From: Streptomyces sp. CB01881
GTDB taxonomy: Bacteria; Actinomycetota; Actinomycetes; Streptomycetales; Streptomycetaceae
NCBI RefSeq assembly: GCF_002953255.1
Contig: NZ_CP026498.1
Coordinates: 9,901,025 to 9,965,024 of the forward strand
Direction: 5' to 3'
DNA: 64,000 bases
Shown here: one piece after another, positions 42,827-51,937 of the stretch
How the letters are laid out: each line of letters opens with the position of its first letter
Position numbering within the stretch: the stretch's first letter is position 1
Translations under genes and position numbers: made by a program
The notes under the pieces: generated by a model
What the model was told of the DNA's origin: nothing
Seen by the model: the letters and a program-made list of their open reading frames with translations, nothing else
The model's database searches: none

Positions 42827-42914
42827 GCGGACGTCCGGACCCCGCGCGGTCGGCGTCCGGTGGTCGGCCCGCACGGGCCGGGCGCCGCCGGGGAGGTTGG
42901 ACCCCGGCCGCGGG

Positions 42915-43238
42915 TCAAGCCGGCCGCACGGCCTGGATCGGCGTGAAGTGGGTGACCTCGGGCGGGTGCGCCAGGTAGCGCAGCTCGCCCTCCGACCAGA
43001 CCGGCCGGATCCGCCACATCGGCCCCGCGTACCCGCGCAGGGCCTCCTCGTCGCGCCACCGGCTCACCACCAGCACCCGGTGGCCCTCCTCGGCCACCGA
43101 CTGCAACAGCTCGCCGCCCAGGCAGCCGTCCGTCTGCCCGAGCTGCGGGATCACCTGTGACGTCAGCAGGGCGCAGAACTCTTCGACGTGCCCGGCCATG
43201 ACCTGCCCGGCCCAGATCCTGACGATCACGGCCACCAC
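42915..43238 (-). CDS. Antibiotic-biosynthesis-monooxygenase (ABM) fold protein
   Basis: 107 residues. A single ferredoxin-like ABM domain: VAVIVRIWAGQVMAGHVEEFCALLTSQVIPQLGQTDGCLGGELLQSVAEEGHRVLVVSRWRDEEALRGYAG. Such proteins oxidise small aromatic compounds without cofactor, or are unassigned quinol-type enzymes. Start GTG 43238 or the adjacent GTG 43235 behind GGGAG. Convergent with the nickel-binding gene. Confidence 0.82.
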   Translation of the reverse strand: MVAVIVRIWAGQVMAGHVEEFCALLTSQVIPQLGQTDGCLGGELLQSVAEEGHRVLVVSRWRDEEALRGYAGPMWRIRPVWSEGELRYLAHPPEVTHFTPIQAVRPA

Positions 43239-43345
43239 CTCCCTGAGCCGCTCCGCACCAGGCTGCGGGCCGATGGAACACCCACAATTATCCGCCGCGG
43301 CACCGTTCCGTCACCCGCCCTGTAACGTCACCTGTCCTGTCCTGC

Positions 43346-43411
43346 CACCCGCCCTGTTCCAACACCCGGCCGGCCCCACCACCCGCCCCGTTCCGACACC
43401 CGGCCGGCCCC
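43346..43411. repeat. 34-bp direct repeat downstream of the helicase gene
   Basis: Two copies of CACCCGCCCTGTTCCAACAC followed by CCGGCCGGCCCC (first at 43346, second at 43380), differing at about three bases. The gap 43239-43459 contains no gene. Confidence 0.8.
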
Positions 43412-43459
43412 CGCCGCTCCGCGGAGGGACCGGGACCGGACGGCCCGCGCCACTCCCGG

Positions 43460-46400
43460 TCAGTCCCGGACACCGCGGACCAGGCAGCTGCGCCGCCGCC
43501 CCGTGCCGTCCGTGTACTCCACCCGTTCGCCCTCCCGACGCCAGAGCAGGGCCGCGCCCAGTTCGCTGAACGGGCTGATCTCCGGCCGGCCCGGGTGGTC
43601 GGACGTCTGCGAGGTGATCTCGTACTCCTCGACCTCCTGCTCCCCTTCCAGCACCAGGGCGACCAGCCGGCCGGGCGCGACGACCGGCGGGACGACGGCA
43701 TCGGCCCGGGGCCTGACGGCGTCGGCGAAGTCGAGCAGGAAGTCCCGGCGCTGCTCCAGGAGTTCGTTGCGCCGGTCCCGTCCGCGCCGGTTGTCCGACC
43801 GGGCGCGGTGGTCGGCGGACGGATCCGCGGACGGGGGCAGGCCGAGCTCGTAGTGGATTCCGGCGAGTTCCAGCCGGATCCGCTGCCACGCGGCCGGCGG
43901 GAGGTCCGCCACCGGGTAGGCGGTGGGCATCGGTTCGGCGGGAGCCGCGGTTGCCGGCTTCGCGGCGGCGGACTTCCCGGTTGCGGTGGCCGTGGACGGA
44001 CGCGGCGCGCGACCGGGTGCGGCTGTGCCGGACACCGGACTGCCGGATGCCAAGCCGACAGACGCCGGATCGACGGACGCCGGGCCGTCGGCCGGCCGCG
44101 GCGGCGCAACGGTCCCCACCGGGTCGGCCGCGGAGGCCTGAGCCGGGCGCGGCCGCGGAACGCGGGGCAGCGGTGTCTCGACCGCGCGCCGGACGGCCGC
44201 GCGCAGCCGGGCCTCGGCGCCGGAGCGGTCGCGGTACCAGTCGGTGCCCCAGATCCGGTGCAGTTCCCAGCCGAGCCCGCGCAGCACGCCGTCGCGGAGC
44301 CGGTCCCGGTCGCGGGCGGCGCGGGAGGAGTGGTACATCGCCCCGTCGCACTCCACGCCGAGCGCGTACCGCCCCGGCGCGTGCGGGTGGCGGATGCCCA
44401 GGTCGATCCGGTAGCCGGCGACCCCGACCTGCGGCTGAACGTCGTAGCCCCAGTCGCGCAGCACGCCGAGCACGGACTCCTCGAACGGGCTCTCGGTCAC
44501 CGCGTCCTCGTCCACTCGTCCGGCGGCGAGGGCCGCCGGGCCGTTCTGCGCGTACTCCAGGTACCGCTTGAGGTGGCGCAGGCTCTTGCTCCCGGTGTCG
44601 CGCATCTGGCCCGGGTCGAACGAGGCGACCACCTCGACCCGGTAACGGGCGCGGGTGACGGCCACGTTGAGGCGCTTCCAGCCGTCGGCGCGGTTCATCG
44701 GCCCGAAGTTCATGCTCAGCCTGCCGGTCGTCGGGTCGGGCCCGTAGCCGACGGACATGATCATCACGTCGCGCTCGTCGCCCTGCACCGTCTCCAGGTT
44801 CTTGACGAAGAAGCCGTCGAGCCGGTCGTCGGAGAAACAGGCGTCGAGGTCGGGGCGGGTCCGCCGGGCCTTGTGCACGGCCTCCTGGATCGCCAGCGCC
44901 TGGGGCTGCGAGAGGGCGACGACGCCGAGCGACCTCCCGGGGCGGGTGGTGAAGTGGTGGATCACCCGGCGGGCGACCTCCTCCGCCTCGCCCGGGTTGT
45001 TGCGCGCCGCCGAGCCCGGCCGGTAGACACCCCGCTCCGCCAGGAAGTACGCGACCCCGACGTCGTCCCCCTCTGCGTGCGCACCGGGGAACGTGGTCAT
45101 CGAATCCTCGTAGAACTCCCGGTTGCTGAAGGCGATCAGGCTCTCGTGCCGACTGCGGTAGTGCCAGCGCAGGGAGAGGCTGGGCAGGAACCCGCTGGCC
45201 TTGCACAGGTCGAGGACGGAGGCGAACCGCTCGGGCTCCTCCTCGTCGAACTCGTCGTCCTCGTCCTCGCTCCCGGCGGAGAAGAAGGCGGTGGGCGGGA
45301 GCTGCTTCTGGTCTCCCGCGACGATCAGCGAGCGGCCCCGGTAGATGCAGTTCACCGCGTCCTGCGGCAGGACCTGGGACGCCTCGTCGAAGATCACCAC
45401 GTCGAAATCGAAGTCGGGCGGCAGGAAGCGGCTGACGGTCAGCGGGCTCATCATGAAGCACGGCTTGATCTGCCGGACCGTCTCGCGCGCGTCGTCGAGC
45501 AGCTGCCGGACCGGCTTGTGCCGGGTCTTCTTCTCGCCCTCGCGCTTGAGGAGCATCGCCCCCGGGGACGTCGCCGTGCGCGGGCGGCGCGACTCACAGG
45601 CCTGCACCACCCGGGAGCGGGCGTGCCCGGCCAGCGCCGCGTCCAGCTCGCGGAACCGGGTCACCTGGTCGTCGCGGTCCACCGACCGGGTGAGGCCCAG
45701 CCGGGAGTCGCCCGCCAACTGCTGGTCCACCCAGGACTGCAGGGCCGCGCGCTCGACCACGTCCGGGAACTCCTCCGGCCGGACCTCCCGGCGCACGGCG
45801 CGGTCGACCAGGTCGCCGAGCCCGAGCCGGTCCAGCTCCTGCCGGCCCTCGTCGTAGGCCCACCACTCGTCGGGGCCGCCACGGTCCGCGTCGAGCACGT
45901 CCAGTGCGGCGACGGCCGCGTCGAAGCCGGAGGTGAACGCCGCACCCAGCAGCCCCGCACGCTCGGCGCGGAAGCGGTCGGTGAGGCCCTGCGCCGCCGT
46001 CGCCCAGCCCGTGACGGCGGCCGCCAGCTCGGCGTCCGGGCCGGCCTCCATGACCGGGCCGACGGCGGCCTCGGGAAGGCGGTCCCGCCGGCCGAGGCCG
46101 CAGGCCGAACGGAGGTCCGCCGCCCAGTCCAGGGCCGTCTGGAGGTCCTCCCGACGAGTCCCGCGGCCCTGGTAGAGCCCGCCGAGCGCCGTCCGGTCGG
46201 CGGCGGCGGACTCCTCGAAGGCCCGGGCCGCGGCCCGGGCCGCGACCACCGCCCGGATCGCCTCGCGCGCCGCGGCGAGCGTCATCCCGGGCCGGGCGCC
46301 CGGGGCGGGCCGACCGGCTTCCGTGACAGGGTGACCGGCGCCCCGGGCGAGCACCTGCTCGACCGCCGTGATGAGGTCGGCCGCGGCCCGGAGCGGCGCC

Positions 46401-49165
46401 GACTGGGCGCGGCTCCACTGCTCGGCGTCCGCGAGCGGCCCCGCCTCCAGCTCGATCGACGGGCCGACCTCGGGCGGCAGGACCAGCGCGTCGCACCACG
46501 CGGCGAGCCGCTGCGCCGCGCCCTCGGCCGCCGTCCGGGCCTGCTGCCGCGGGGAGCCTCCGGCGGCGAGCTCTCGGGTGAAGGCCGCCCGGTCGTGCAC
46601 GTCGGGAGCGGCTTCCAGCACGGTCCCGGCGTGGGCGAGCAGTTCCGCGAGCGCGGCGAAGTCGGTCTGCTCCCCATTCCAATGCCCGCCCAGGACGGCG
46701 GAGCGGGCCCGTGCCTCGTCCGCGAACGCCCGGTCGGCCGCCTGCCAGGCGACGGCGGCCGGCAACGCCTGGATCACCGCCTTGGTGACCTTGGCGCCTT
46801 CTGGCAGCAGCGTCCGCAGCTGCTTCCGGTCGGCCCGGCAGGCCGAGGAGAACCGCCCCGTGAACGAGTTGTGCACCGCCGCGAATCGTCCGGCCAGGTC
46901 GGCCAGGGCCTCGAAGCCGAGGACGGCGTCGGTGAACCAGGACGTCGCGCCCCGCCGGGCTGCGACGAGCGCGGCCACCCGGGCGGAGAGCCCTGCCACG
47001 GCCTCCCGGGCGGCGGTGAGGCCGGCCGGGGTCAGCCAGCCCGCCGGGGGCTTCCGTTCGTCCGGGGTTCCGGCGCAACGGGCGAGGACCGCGAGCCGGG
47101 CCGCCTCCGCGCGTCCGGAGGGTGCGGGGACGCCGTAGACCGCCGCCACCGTCGTCATGGACCGGCGGACGTCGTCGAGGAGTTCGGCGTCCCGCTCCAG
47201 CCGGTCGGCGAGCGCCCGCGCGCCCGCCGCGTCCAGAGCGGCGGGGTCGATCCCGGCCGGGTCCAGGCCGGCCACGCCCGCCAGCAGGGCGTCGAGCTCC
47301 GCCTCACGCTCCGTCTGCGGGGGCAGCTCCTCCCAACGGCTGCCCAGCGCCGCCAGGGCGGGGGCCTCGGTGGCATCGAGCTCGTCGAGCCGCCGGCGGA
47401 AGGCCGCGACGGCCTCCTGGGGCACGTCCGGGCCGGTGGTGAGCCAGTGGGCCGGGACGCCGGGGCGCCGGCCCGCGGTCCGCAGGAGCTCCGTCAGCCG
47501 GCCGGCGTCCCGGAGGCCCTCCCAGCCCAGCGCGCCGAGCAGCGGCTCGTGCGGGCGGACCGCCCGGGCCAGCCGGGTCAGCGCCTCGTCCGCGAGGTCG
47601 AGCGTGCGCAGCGGATCGGCCCCCGGGGTGAGGCCGTACCAGGAGAACGCCTCGCCCTCGGTCGCCGGCCGCCAGGACCGGGCCACCCGGCCGGCCGCGT
47701 CCAGCACCCGGCCGTAGGCCTCGGCCGTGAACGCGGCCCCGCCGAACCCCCGGGCGACGGGCAGCGACGGCACCGACTCCAGCTGGGCGAGCCGACCGAG
47801 CGTGTCGTGCAGCGAGGAGCCGAGACCGGGGTGCTGCTCGTTCATCGCGGCGGCGTACCCGGAGAGTTCCTCGCGGAGCCGGCGCGCCCGGTCCAGCTCG
47901 GCCCGGTCGGCTCCCGGGACGGTCCGGCGCGCGGCTCCGAGGGCGCCGCCGAGCTCCTGGGCGACCTGCTTGCGGCCCGCCGAATTGCTGTGCAGGGACA
48001 GCACGTAGTGGTGCAGGCCGACGTCCTGGAGACGGTTGCGGACGACGTCGAGGGCCGCCGCCTTCTCACTGACGAAGAGCACGGTGCGGCCCTCCTCCAG
48101 CAGGCCGGCGATCATGTTGGTGATGGTCTGGCTCTTGCCGGTGCCGGGCGGGCCGTCCATGACGAAGCTGCGGCCGTCGACCGCCGCCGCCACGCACTGG
48201 CGCTGCGAGGAGTCCGCGTCGAGGACCAGCGGGGCCTGCTCGGGCGGCTGGACCACGTCGATCCGGTCGGTGTCGACGGGGTCGAAGTCGAATGCCCCCG
48301 CCGGGACCGAACCGGTGACCCCGCCGAGGGCGCGGACCAGGGGGCTGCCGAGGATGCGGGCCTGGTTGTCCAGCAGGTCCCGGTACATCACCTCCTTGCT
48401 GGAGTTGAAGGTGTCCAGCACGACCCGGCCGGTGAACCTCCAGCCGTGGATGTCGCCGACGGCGTCCCGGACGCGGGTGAGCAGCTCCGGCACGTCGCCG
48501 AGCTCGATCTGCTCGGGCCGCGGCCAGTCCACCTCCAGTTCGGCCATCTTGATGCCGAGCGCCGGGTTGAGGACGGGTTCCTCGTCCGGGTTGAGGCGCA
48601 GCAGGTACGTGTCGGCCCGGTGGCGTTCCAGCACGACCGGCACCATGACCAGCGGTGAGCTCATGGCCTTGACCGCGGTCGGGCCGGGCCGCCAGTCGAG
48701 GAAGCCGACACCGAGGTGGAGCACCCAGAGGCCGTAGTCGTTGTACTTCTCGCGGGCCACCGTCGCCAGTCGGCGCAGGTGGTTGTCCTGCTGGGTCTGG
48801 GTGGTCTTGGACGTGACGAGTTCCAGCCGCTCTCGTGCGCCGCCCGCGCCCGACCGGGAGGCCGGCGTGTCGATCGGGCGGGCGCCGTCCAACCGCTTCG
48901 CCAGCGACGGCGGGGCGGTGCGGACGCCGGGCCCCCTGTCGTCGGCGTCCTCCTCCGGCTCGGGCACCCGCTTGAACCGGAAGCCGCCCTTCAGCCCGTC
49001 CAGCACGCCGAGCAGTCCGGGTTCGACCAGGTCCATGCCCGAGGAGGTCTCCCGGCGCTGGTAGCTCAGCAGCCGGTTGCGGAAGCTCAGATCGATGAGG
49101 GAGTCCCGCCACTCCTTCAGCTGCTTCTCCAGCCGGACCACGTCCGCCGGTCGTCTGACGGTCAT
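43460..49165 (-). CDS. DUF4011 / SF1 helicase / PD-(D/E)XK nuclease with GreA/GreB-like C-terminal domain
   Basis: 1901 residues. N-terminal DUF4011 region, about 1-250 (KQLKEWRDSLIDLSFRNRLLSY). SF1 helicase: Walker A GPPGTGKS (338-345), FVSEKAAALDVV, long helical insert, DVVIFDEASQ (about 1257) with AGDQKQLPPT, and the C-terminal motifs VQGDERDVMIMSVGY and LNVAVTRAR. A nuclease follows: YRIDLGI...LGVECDG...YHSSRAARDRDRLRDGVLRGLGWELHRIWGTDWYRDR (about 1590-1650), of the MTES_1575/Vsr-like type. After a Pro/Ala linker the last ~75 residues (EEYEITSQTSDHPGRPEISPFSELGAALLWRREGERVEY) align with the FKBP-like GreA/GreB C-terminus. The helicase-DUF4011-Vsr design is a known defence class (Hhe, from memory). 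ATG 49165 behind GGAG; stop 43460. Confidence 0.88.
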   Translation of the reverse strand: MTVRRPADVVRLEKQLKEWRDSLIDLSFRNRLLSYQRRETSSGMDLVEPGLLGVLDGLKGGFRFKRVPEPEEDADDRGPGVRTAPPSLAKRLDGARPIDTPASRSGAGGARERLELVTSKTTQTQQDNHLRRLATVAREKYNDYGLWVLHLGVGFLDWRPGPTAVKAMSSPLVMVPVVLERHRADTYLLRLNPDEEPVLNPALGIKMAELEVDWPRPEQIELGDVPELLTRVRDAVGDIHGWRFTGRVVLDTFNSSKEVMYRDLLDNQARILGSPLVRALGGVTGSVPAGAFDFDPVDTDRIDVVQPPEQAPLVLDADSSQRQCVAAAVDGRSFVMDGPPGTGKSQTITNMIAGLLEEGRTVLFVSEKAAALDVVRNRLQDVGLHHYVLSLHSNSAGRKQVAQELGGALGAARRTVPGADRAELDRARRLREELSGYAAAMNEQHPGLGSSLHDTLGRLAQLESVPSLPVARGFGGAAFTAEAYGRVLDAAGRVARSWRPATEGEAFSWYGLTPGADPLRTLDLADEALTRLARAVRPHEPLLGALGWEGLRDAGRLTELLRTAGRRPGVPAHWLTTGPDVPQEAVAAFRRRLDELDATEAPALAALGSRWEELPPQTEREAELDALLAGVAGLDPAGIDPAALDAAGARALADRLERDAELLDDVRRSMTTVAAVYGVPAPSGRAEAARLAVLARCAGTPDERKPPAGWLTPAGLTAAREAVAGLSARVAALVAARRGATSWFTDAVLGFEALADLAGRFAAVHNSFTGRFSSACRADRKQLRTLLPEGAKVTKAVIQALPAAVAWQAADRAFADEARARSAVLGGHWNGEQTDFAALAELLAHAGTVLEAAPDVHDRAAFTRELAAGGSPRQQARTAAEGAAQRLAAWCDALVLPPEVGPSIELEAGPLADAEQWSRAQSAPLRAAADLITAVEQVLARGAGHPVTEAGRPAPGARPGMTLAAAREAIRAVVAARAAARAFEESAAADRTALGGLYQGRGTRREDLQTALDWAADLRSACGLGRRDRLPEAAVGPVMEAGPDAELAAAVTGWATAAQGLTDRFRAERAGLLGAAFTSGFDAAVAALDVLDADRGGPDEWWAYDEGRQELDRLGLGDLVDRAVRREVRPEEFPDVVERAALQSWVDQQLAGDSRLGLTRSVDRDDQVTRFRELDAALAGHARSRVVQACESRRPRTATSPGAMLLKREGEKKTRHKPVRQLLDDARETVRQIKPCFMMSPLTVSRFLPPDFDFDVVIFDEASQVLPQDAVNCIYRGRSLIVAGDQKQLPPTAFFSAGSEDEDDEFDEEEPERFASVLDLCKASGFLPSLSLRWHYRSRHESLIAFSNREFYEDSMTTFPGAHAEGDDVGVAYFLAERGVYRPGSAARNNPGEAEEVARRVIHHFTTRPGRSLGVVALSQPQALAIQEAVHKARRTRPDLDACFSDDRLDGFFVKNLETVQGDERDVMIMSVGYGPDPTTGRLSMNFGPMNRADGWKRLNVAVTRARYRVEVVASFDPGQMRDTGSKSLRHLKRYLEYAQNGPAALAAGRVDEDAVTESPFEESVLGVLRDWGYDVQPQVGVAGYRIDLGIRHPHAPGRYALGVECDGAMYHSSRAARDRDRLRDGVLRGLGWELHRIWGTDWYRDRSGAEARLRAAVRRAVETPLPRVPRPRPAQASAADPVGTVAPPRPADGPASVDPASVGLASGSPVSGTAAPGRAPRPSTATATGKSAAAKPATAAPAEPMPTAYPVADLPPAAWQRIRLELAGIHYELGLPPSADPSADHRARSDNRRGRDRRNELLEQRRDFLLDFADAVRPRADAVVPPVVAPGRLVALVLEGEQEVEEYEITSQTSDHPGRPEISPFSELGAALLWRREGERVEYTDGTGRRRSCLVRGVRD

Positions 49166-49731
49166 CGGTCGCGGCTCCGTTCGCGGGGCAACCCGGCAGG
49201 ACTCCCGCTCAAGGGTCCGCCCATGAGGGTTCCCGCCCGCACGGTCGAAGTCCGCAGCGGTCTCTGCGCGCGGCGCGACGGGTGACAGAGAGTCCCAAGT
49301 CACCCACCCCCCTGGGCCGATGGCCAGGTACCCGCACGATTCTGGTGATTAGCAGCAACACCGTCAACTCGTTCCACCCTGCGGAAGAAGGCCCGGCTCA
49401 CGGGCCCCGTACGGCTGCTGCGAAGGCCGTTCGCGGCGGGCGTCCGCGGGCTTTGGCGGGTGTTGGCGGGTGTTGGCGGGCTTTGGCCGGGGGGCGTTGG
49501 GGTCATTGGGGGCGCGCAGGGGGCGCGTTGGGGGCGTTGGGGCGCGCAGGTAGCGCGAGGAGCTGGGGACCGACCTGGTGAATTGACGATCAGCCACTTT
49601 CCGGCGCTCCGTGTCCTGTTCGGGCGTCACCACCGCCTGTCGGGCAGGCCTGCCGGTCGCCGCCCGGTCTCCGCCTGCTCGCCGCCTGGCTGTTGCTGGT
49701 CACGACGGACTGACGGCGGCCTGTCGGCGAC
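49166..49731. other. Intergenic region with G/T-rich minisatellite
   Basis: No gene seen. 49440-49560 holds runs of GGCGGGTGTTGGCGGG and GGGGGCGTTGGGG-type units. Before it, near 49320-49400, the sequence is more mixed and could hold the helicase promoter. The frame upstream of 49165 stays open to 49303 but has no family similarity. Confidence 0.6.
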
Positions 49732-50535
49732 TCAGTCCTGCACACGTCGGCCAGGCTCGTCGGGGCCACGGTGGAACGCGCTCGGAGCCTGGCCCACGGC
49801 CCGGCGGAACATGGCCGTGAAGGCACTCGGGGTTGCGTAGCCGAGCTGTGCGGCGATGCTCGTGACCGGCGTGTCGTGCGCGAGGAGGGTCAGGGCGTGG
49901 ATGAGCCTCGCCTGGCGCACCCAGTGGGCAAGGGTCATTCCCGTGGCAGCGGAGAACCTGCGGTGCAGACTCCGGACACTCAGGTGGGCACGGTTCGCCG
50001 CCGACCCGGCCGTCCAACGGGCGCCCGGATCCTCGCGGATGGCGGCGCACAGGCCGACCAGTGTCGGATCGGTCGGGGCGGGGAGGTGCAGAGCCGCGAC
50101 AGGGTCCGGTTCGAGCTCCAGCAGGAGCAGGTCCATCAGCCTGCCGTCCCGTCCGTCGGTCGCGTAGGCGACCGGCAGGCGCGTCGCCTCCTCGATGAGC
50201 TCACGGAGCAACGGCGACACGGAGACGACCAGCGGGCCGGCGAGCAGGCTCGGCGCGGCCGCGGGCTCGACGTAGAGGGTGCGCATCCGGACCGCGCCCG
50301 TGCAGGTCATCGCATGGGTCACGCCGGCCGGGACCCAGACCGCACGCGTCGCCGGCACCACCCAGGTCCCCCGCTCGGTGATGACGGTGACGGCCCCGCT
50401 GGTGCCGTAGATCAGCTGGGCGCGCTGGTGGTGGTGCGGGGGAATGTGGTGCCCGTCCGGAAGGTCGCGAGCCATGGCCGCCACCGGCCTGGGGACGAGC
50501 TGGTAGTCGTCGCGGTCCTCGCTCTTGCCGTGCAT
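49732..50535 (-). CDS. AraC-family transcriptional regulator
   Basis: 267 residues. Cupin N-terminus (HIPPHHHQRAQLIYGTSGAVTVITERGTWVVPATRAVWVPAGVTH) for ligand binding, and the two-helix-turn-helix C-terminus (AHLSVRSLHRRFSAATGMTLAHWVRQARLIHALTLLAHDTPVTSIAAQLGYATPSAFTAMFRRAVGQAPSAFH). The HHH-cupin type usually controls a divergent efflux gene, as here. ATG 50535 with GAGAG upstream; GTG 50562 would add nine residues. Confidence 0.92.
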   Translation of the reverse strand: MHGKSEDRDDYQLVPRPVAAMARDLPDGHHIPPHHHQRAQLIYGTSGAVTVITERGTWVVPATRAVWVPAGVTHAMTCTGAVRMRTLYVEPAAAPSLLAGPLVVSVSPLLRELIEEATRLPVAYATDGRDGRLMDLLLLELEPDPVAALHLPAPTDPTLVGLCAAIREDPGARWTAGSAANRAHLSVRSLHRRFSAATGMTLAHWVRQARLIHALTLLAHDTPVTSIAAQLGYATPSAFTAMFRRAVGQAPSAFHRGPDEPGRRVQD

Positions 50536-50608
50536 TGGCACACTCTCGACAGTAGGCGGCACATCGGCGACAGCATGCCATGCGCCGGTTTCCCTACCGT
50601 TTCCTCCC

Positions 50609-51937
50609 GTGATCGACTTCGACGACCGACGCCCCGACGGCCAACACCCTCCGGGGGAAAGCCCCGACGACCGATGCCTCTCGGGGCGTCGCTCCGACGA
50701 CCGGCACCCTGACGACCGGCGCTCCGACGACCGGCACCCCTCGGGAGAACGCCCCGCTCACCGTGGGCCGACCGCATTGCTGGCCACGACCAGCGCGGTG
50801 ACCGGGGCGAACGTCTACCTCTGCCAGCCGCTGCTGGGGGATGCGGCCAGGTCGCTGCACGTCTCCGTCGGGGCGCTCGGTGTGCTGCCCACGGCCACCC
50901 AGGCCGGGTTCGCCGTCGGCATCGCGCTGCTGGTGCCGGCCGGTGACGGGGTGGACCGGCGCCGGCTGATCCTCGGCCTGTGCACGGCCTCCTCCCTCGT
51001 GCTCGCCGCGTGCGCCGTGGCCCCGACGGTGTTCTGGCTGGTCGCCTGCGGACTGGTGCTCGGGATCCTCTCCCCCGTCCCGCAGCTGGTGGCACCGCTG
51101 GCCGTCGCGCTGGCCGGCGGGCACCGGATCGGCCGGACGCTCGGGATCGTCCAGGGCGGACTGCTGGTCGGGGTGCTGGCGTCCCGCGCCTACGCGGGAG
51201 TCCTCGCCTCGGTGGCCGGGTGGCGTGCCGTCTTCTGGTGCTCCTGCCTGGCCACGGCGCTGCTGGTGCTCGTCCTCAGGCGGTCCCTGCTCGCCGTTCC
51301 GCCCGCCGAGCCGGTGGAGTACCGGACCGCCCTGCTGTCCGTCCCGAAGGTCTTCGCCGCGGACCCGCGCGTCCGCCGGGTCACACTCTCCGGAGCCCTG
51401 GTCGGGATCTCCTTCGGTGCGTTCTGGACCCCGCTGACCCTCCTCCTGGAGGAGCGCTACCACTACGGGCCTGCCACCGTGGGCCTGTTCGGGCTCGTGG
51501 CCGCCGCGAGCGCCCTCGTGTCACCGCTCGCCGGCCGCCTGGCCGACCGGCTGGGCCCACGCCGGGCCCAGACCGTCATGATCGGTACCGTCCTGGCCGG
51601 CTGGGCCCTCCTCCTTCCCGGTGGGAGCGGCCTCGGCTGGCTGATCGCCGGTGTGACGGTGCTGGACATCGGCACGTGGAGCAACCAGGTCGGCTGCCAG
51701 CGCGTCCTGTTCGCCCTGCGGCCCACCATGCAGAGCCGCCTGAACGCCTGCTACTTCACCCTCCGCTTCCTCGGCATCGCCACCGGCTCCCTGGCCGGCA
51801 CCCTGGCGTGGAGGTACGACGGCTGGCGGGCGGTCGCCTGCGTCGGCGCCGCCGCCTGCGCAGCCGCCCTGCTGGTGGCCGCCCTCCCGCACCGGGCACG
51901 GGTCACGAGGCGCCGGACTCGCCGTCCCCCGCGATGA
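50609..51937 (+). CDS. Major facilitator superfamily transporter
   Basis: About 442 residues with 12 hydrophobic segments, MFS motif A-like FGLVAAASALVSPLAGRLADRLGPRRAQTVMIG, and GVLPTATQAGFAVGIALLVPAGDGVDRRRLIL. The family (drug/sugar exporter DHA-type) sits opposite the AraC regulator, its likely controller. The N-terminal ~55 residues (DDRHPDDRRSDDRHPSGERP) are hydrophilic and repeat-encoded. GTG 50609 has no clear ribosome site. The final 35 bp overlap the end of the convergent methyltransferase gene. Confidence 0.87.
   Translation: MIDFDDRRPDGQHPPGESPDDRCLSGRRSDDRHPDDRRSDDRHPSGERPAHRGPTALLATTSAVTGANVYLCQPLLGDAARSLHVSVGALGVLPTATQAGFAVGIALLVPAGDGVDRRRLILGLCTASSLVLAACAVAPTVFWLVACGLVLGILSPVPQLVAPLAVALAGGHRIGRTLGIVQGGLLVGVLASRAYAGVLASVAGWRAVFWCSCLATALLVLVLRRSLLAVPPAEPVEYRTALLSVPKVFAADPRVRRVTLSGALVGISFGAFWTPLTLLLEERYHYGPATVGLFGLVAAASALVSPLAGRLADRLGPRRAQTVMIGTVLAGWALLLPGGSGLGWLIAGVTVLDIGTWSNQVGCQRVLFALRPTMQSRLNACYFTLRFLGIATGSLAGTLAWRYDGWRAVACVGAAACAAALLVAALPHRARVTRRRTRRPPR
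50619..50745. repeat. 15-16-bp repeats encoding Asp-Asp-Arg units
   Basis: Five or so CGACGACCG-centred units (with CACCCTG/CGCTC spacers) supply the Asp/Arg/His/Pro-rich start of the MFS protein. Codons vary little between copies. Confidence 0.75.

Noticed and set aside
43595..48658. Very long open frame (over 1600 codons) on the plus strand
   Set aside because: It is antisense to the helicase gene; its composition is Arg/Val/Gly noise without motifs. High-GC DNA commonly keeps antisense frames open.
49166..49303. Upstream extension of the helicase to 49303
   Set aside because: Adds 46 residues without family similarity and no ribosome site, while 49165 has GGAG and matches the DUF4011 N-terminus.
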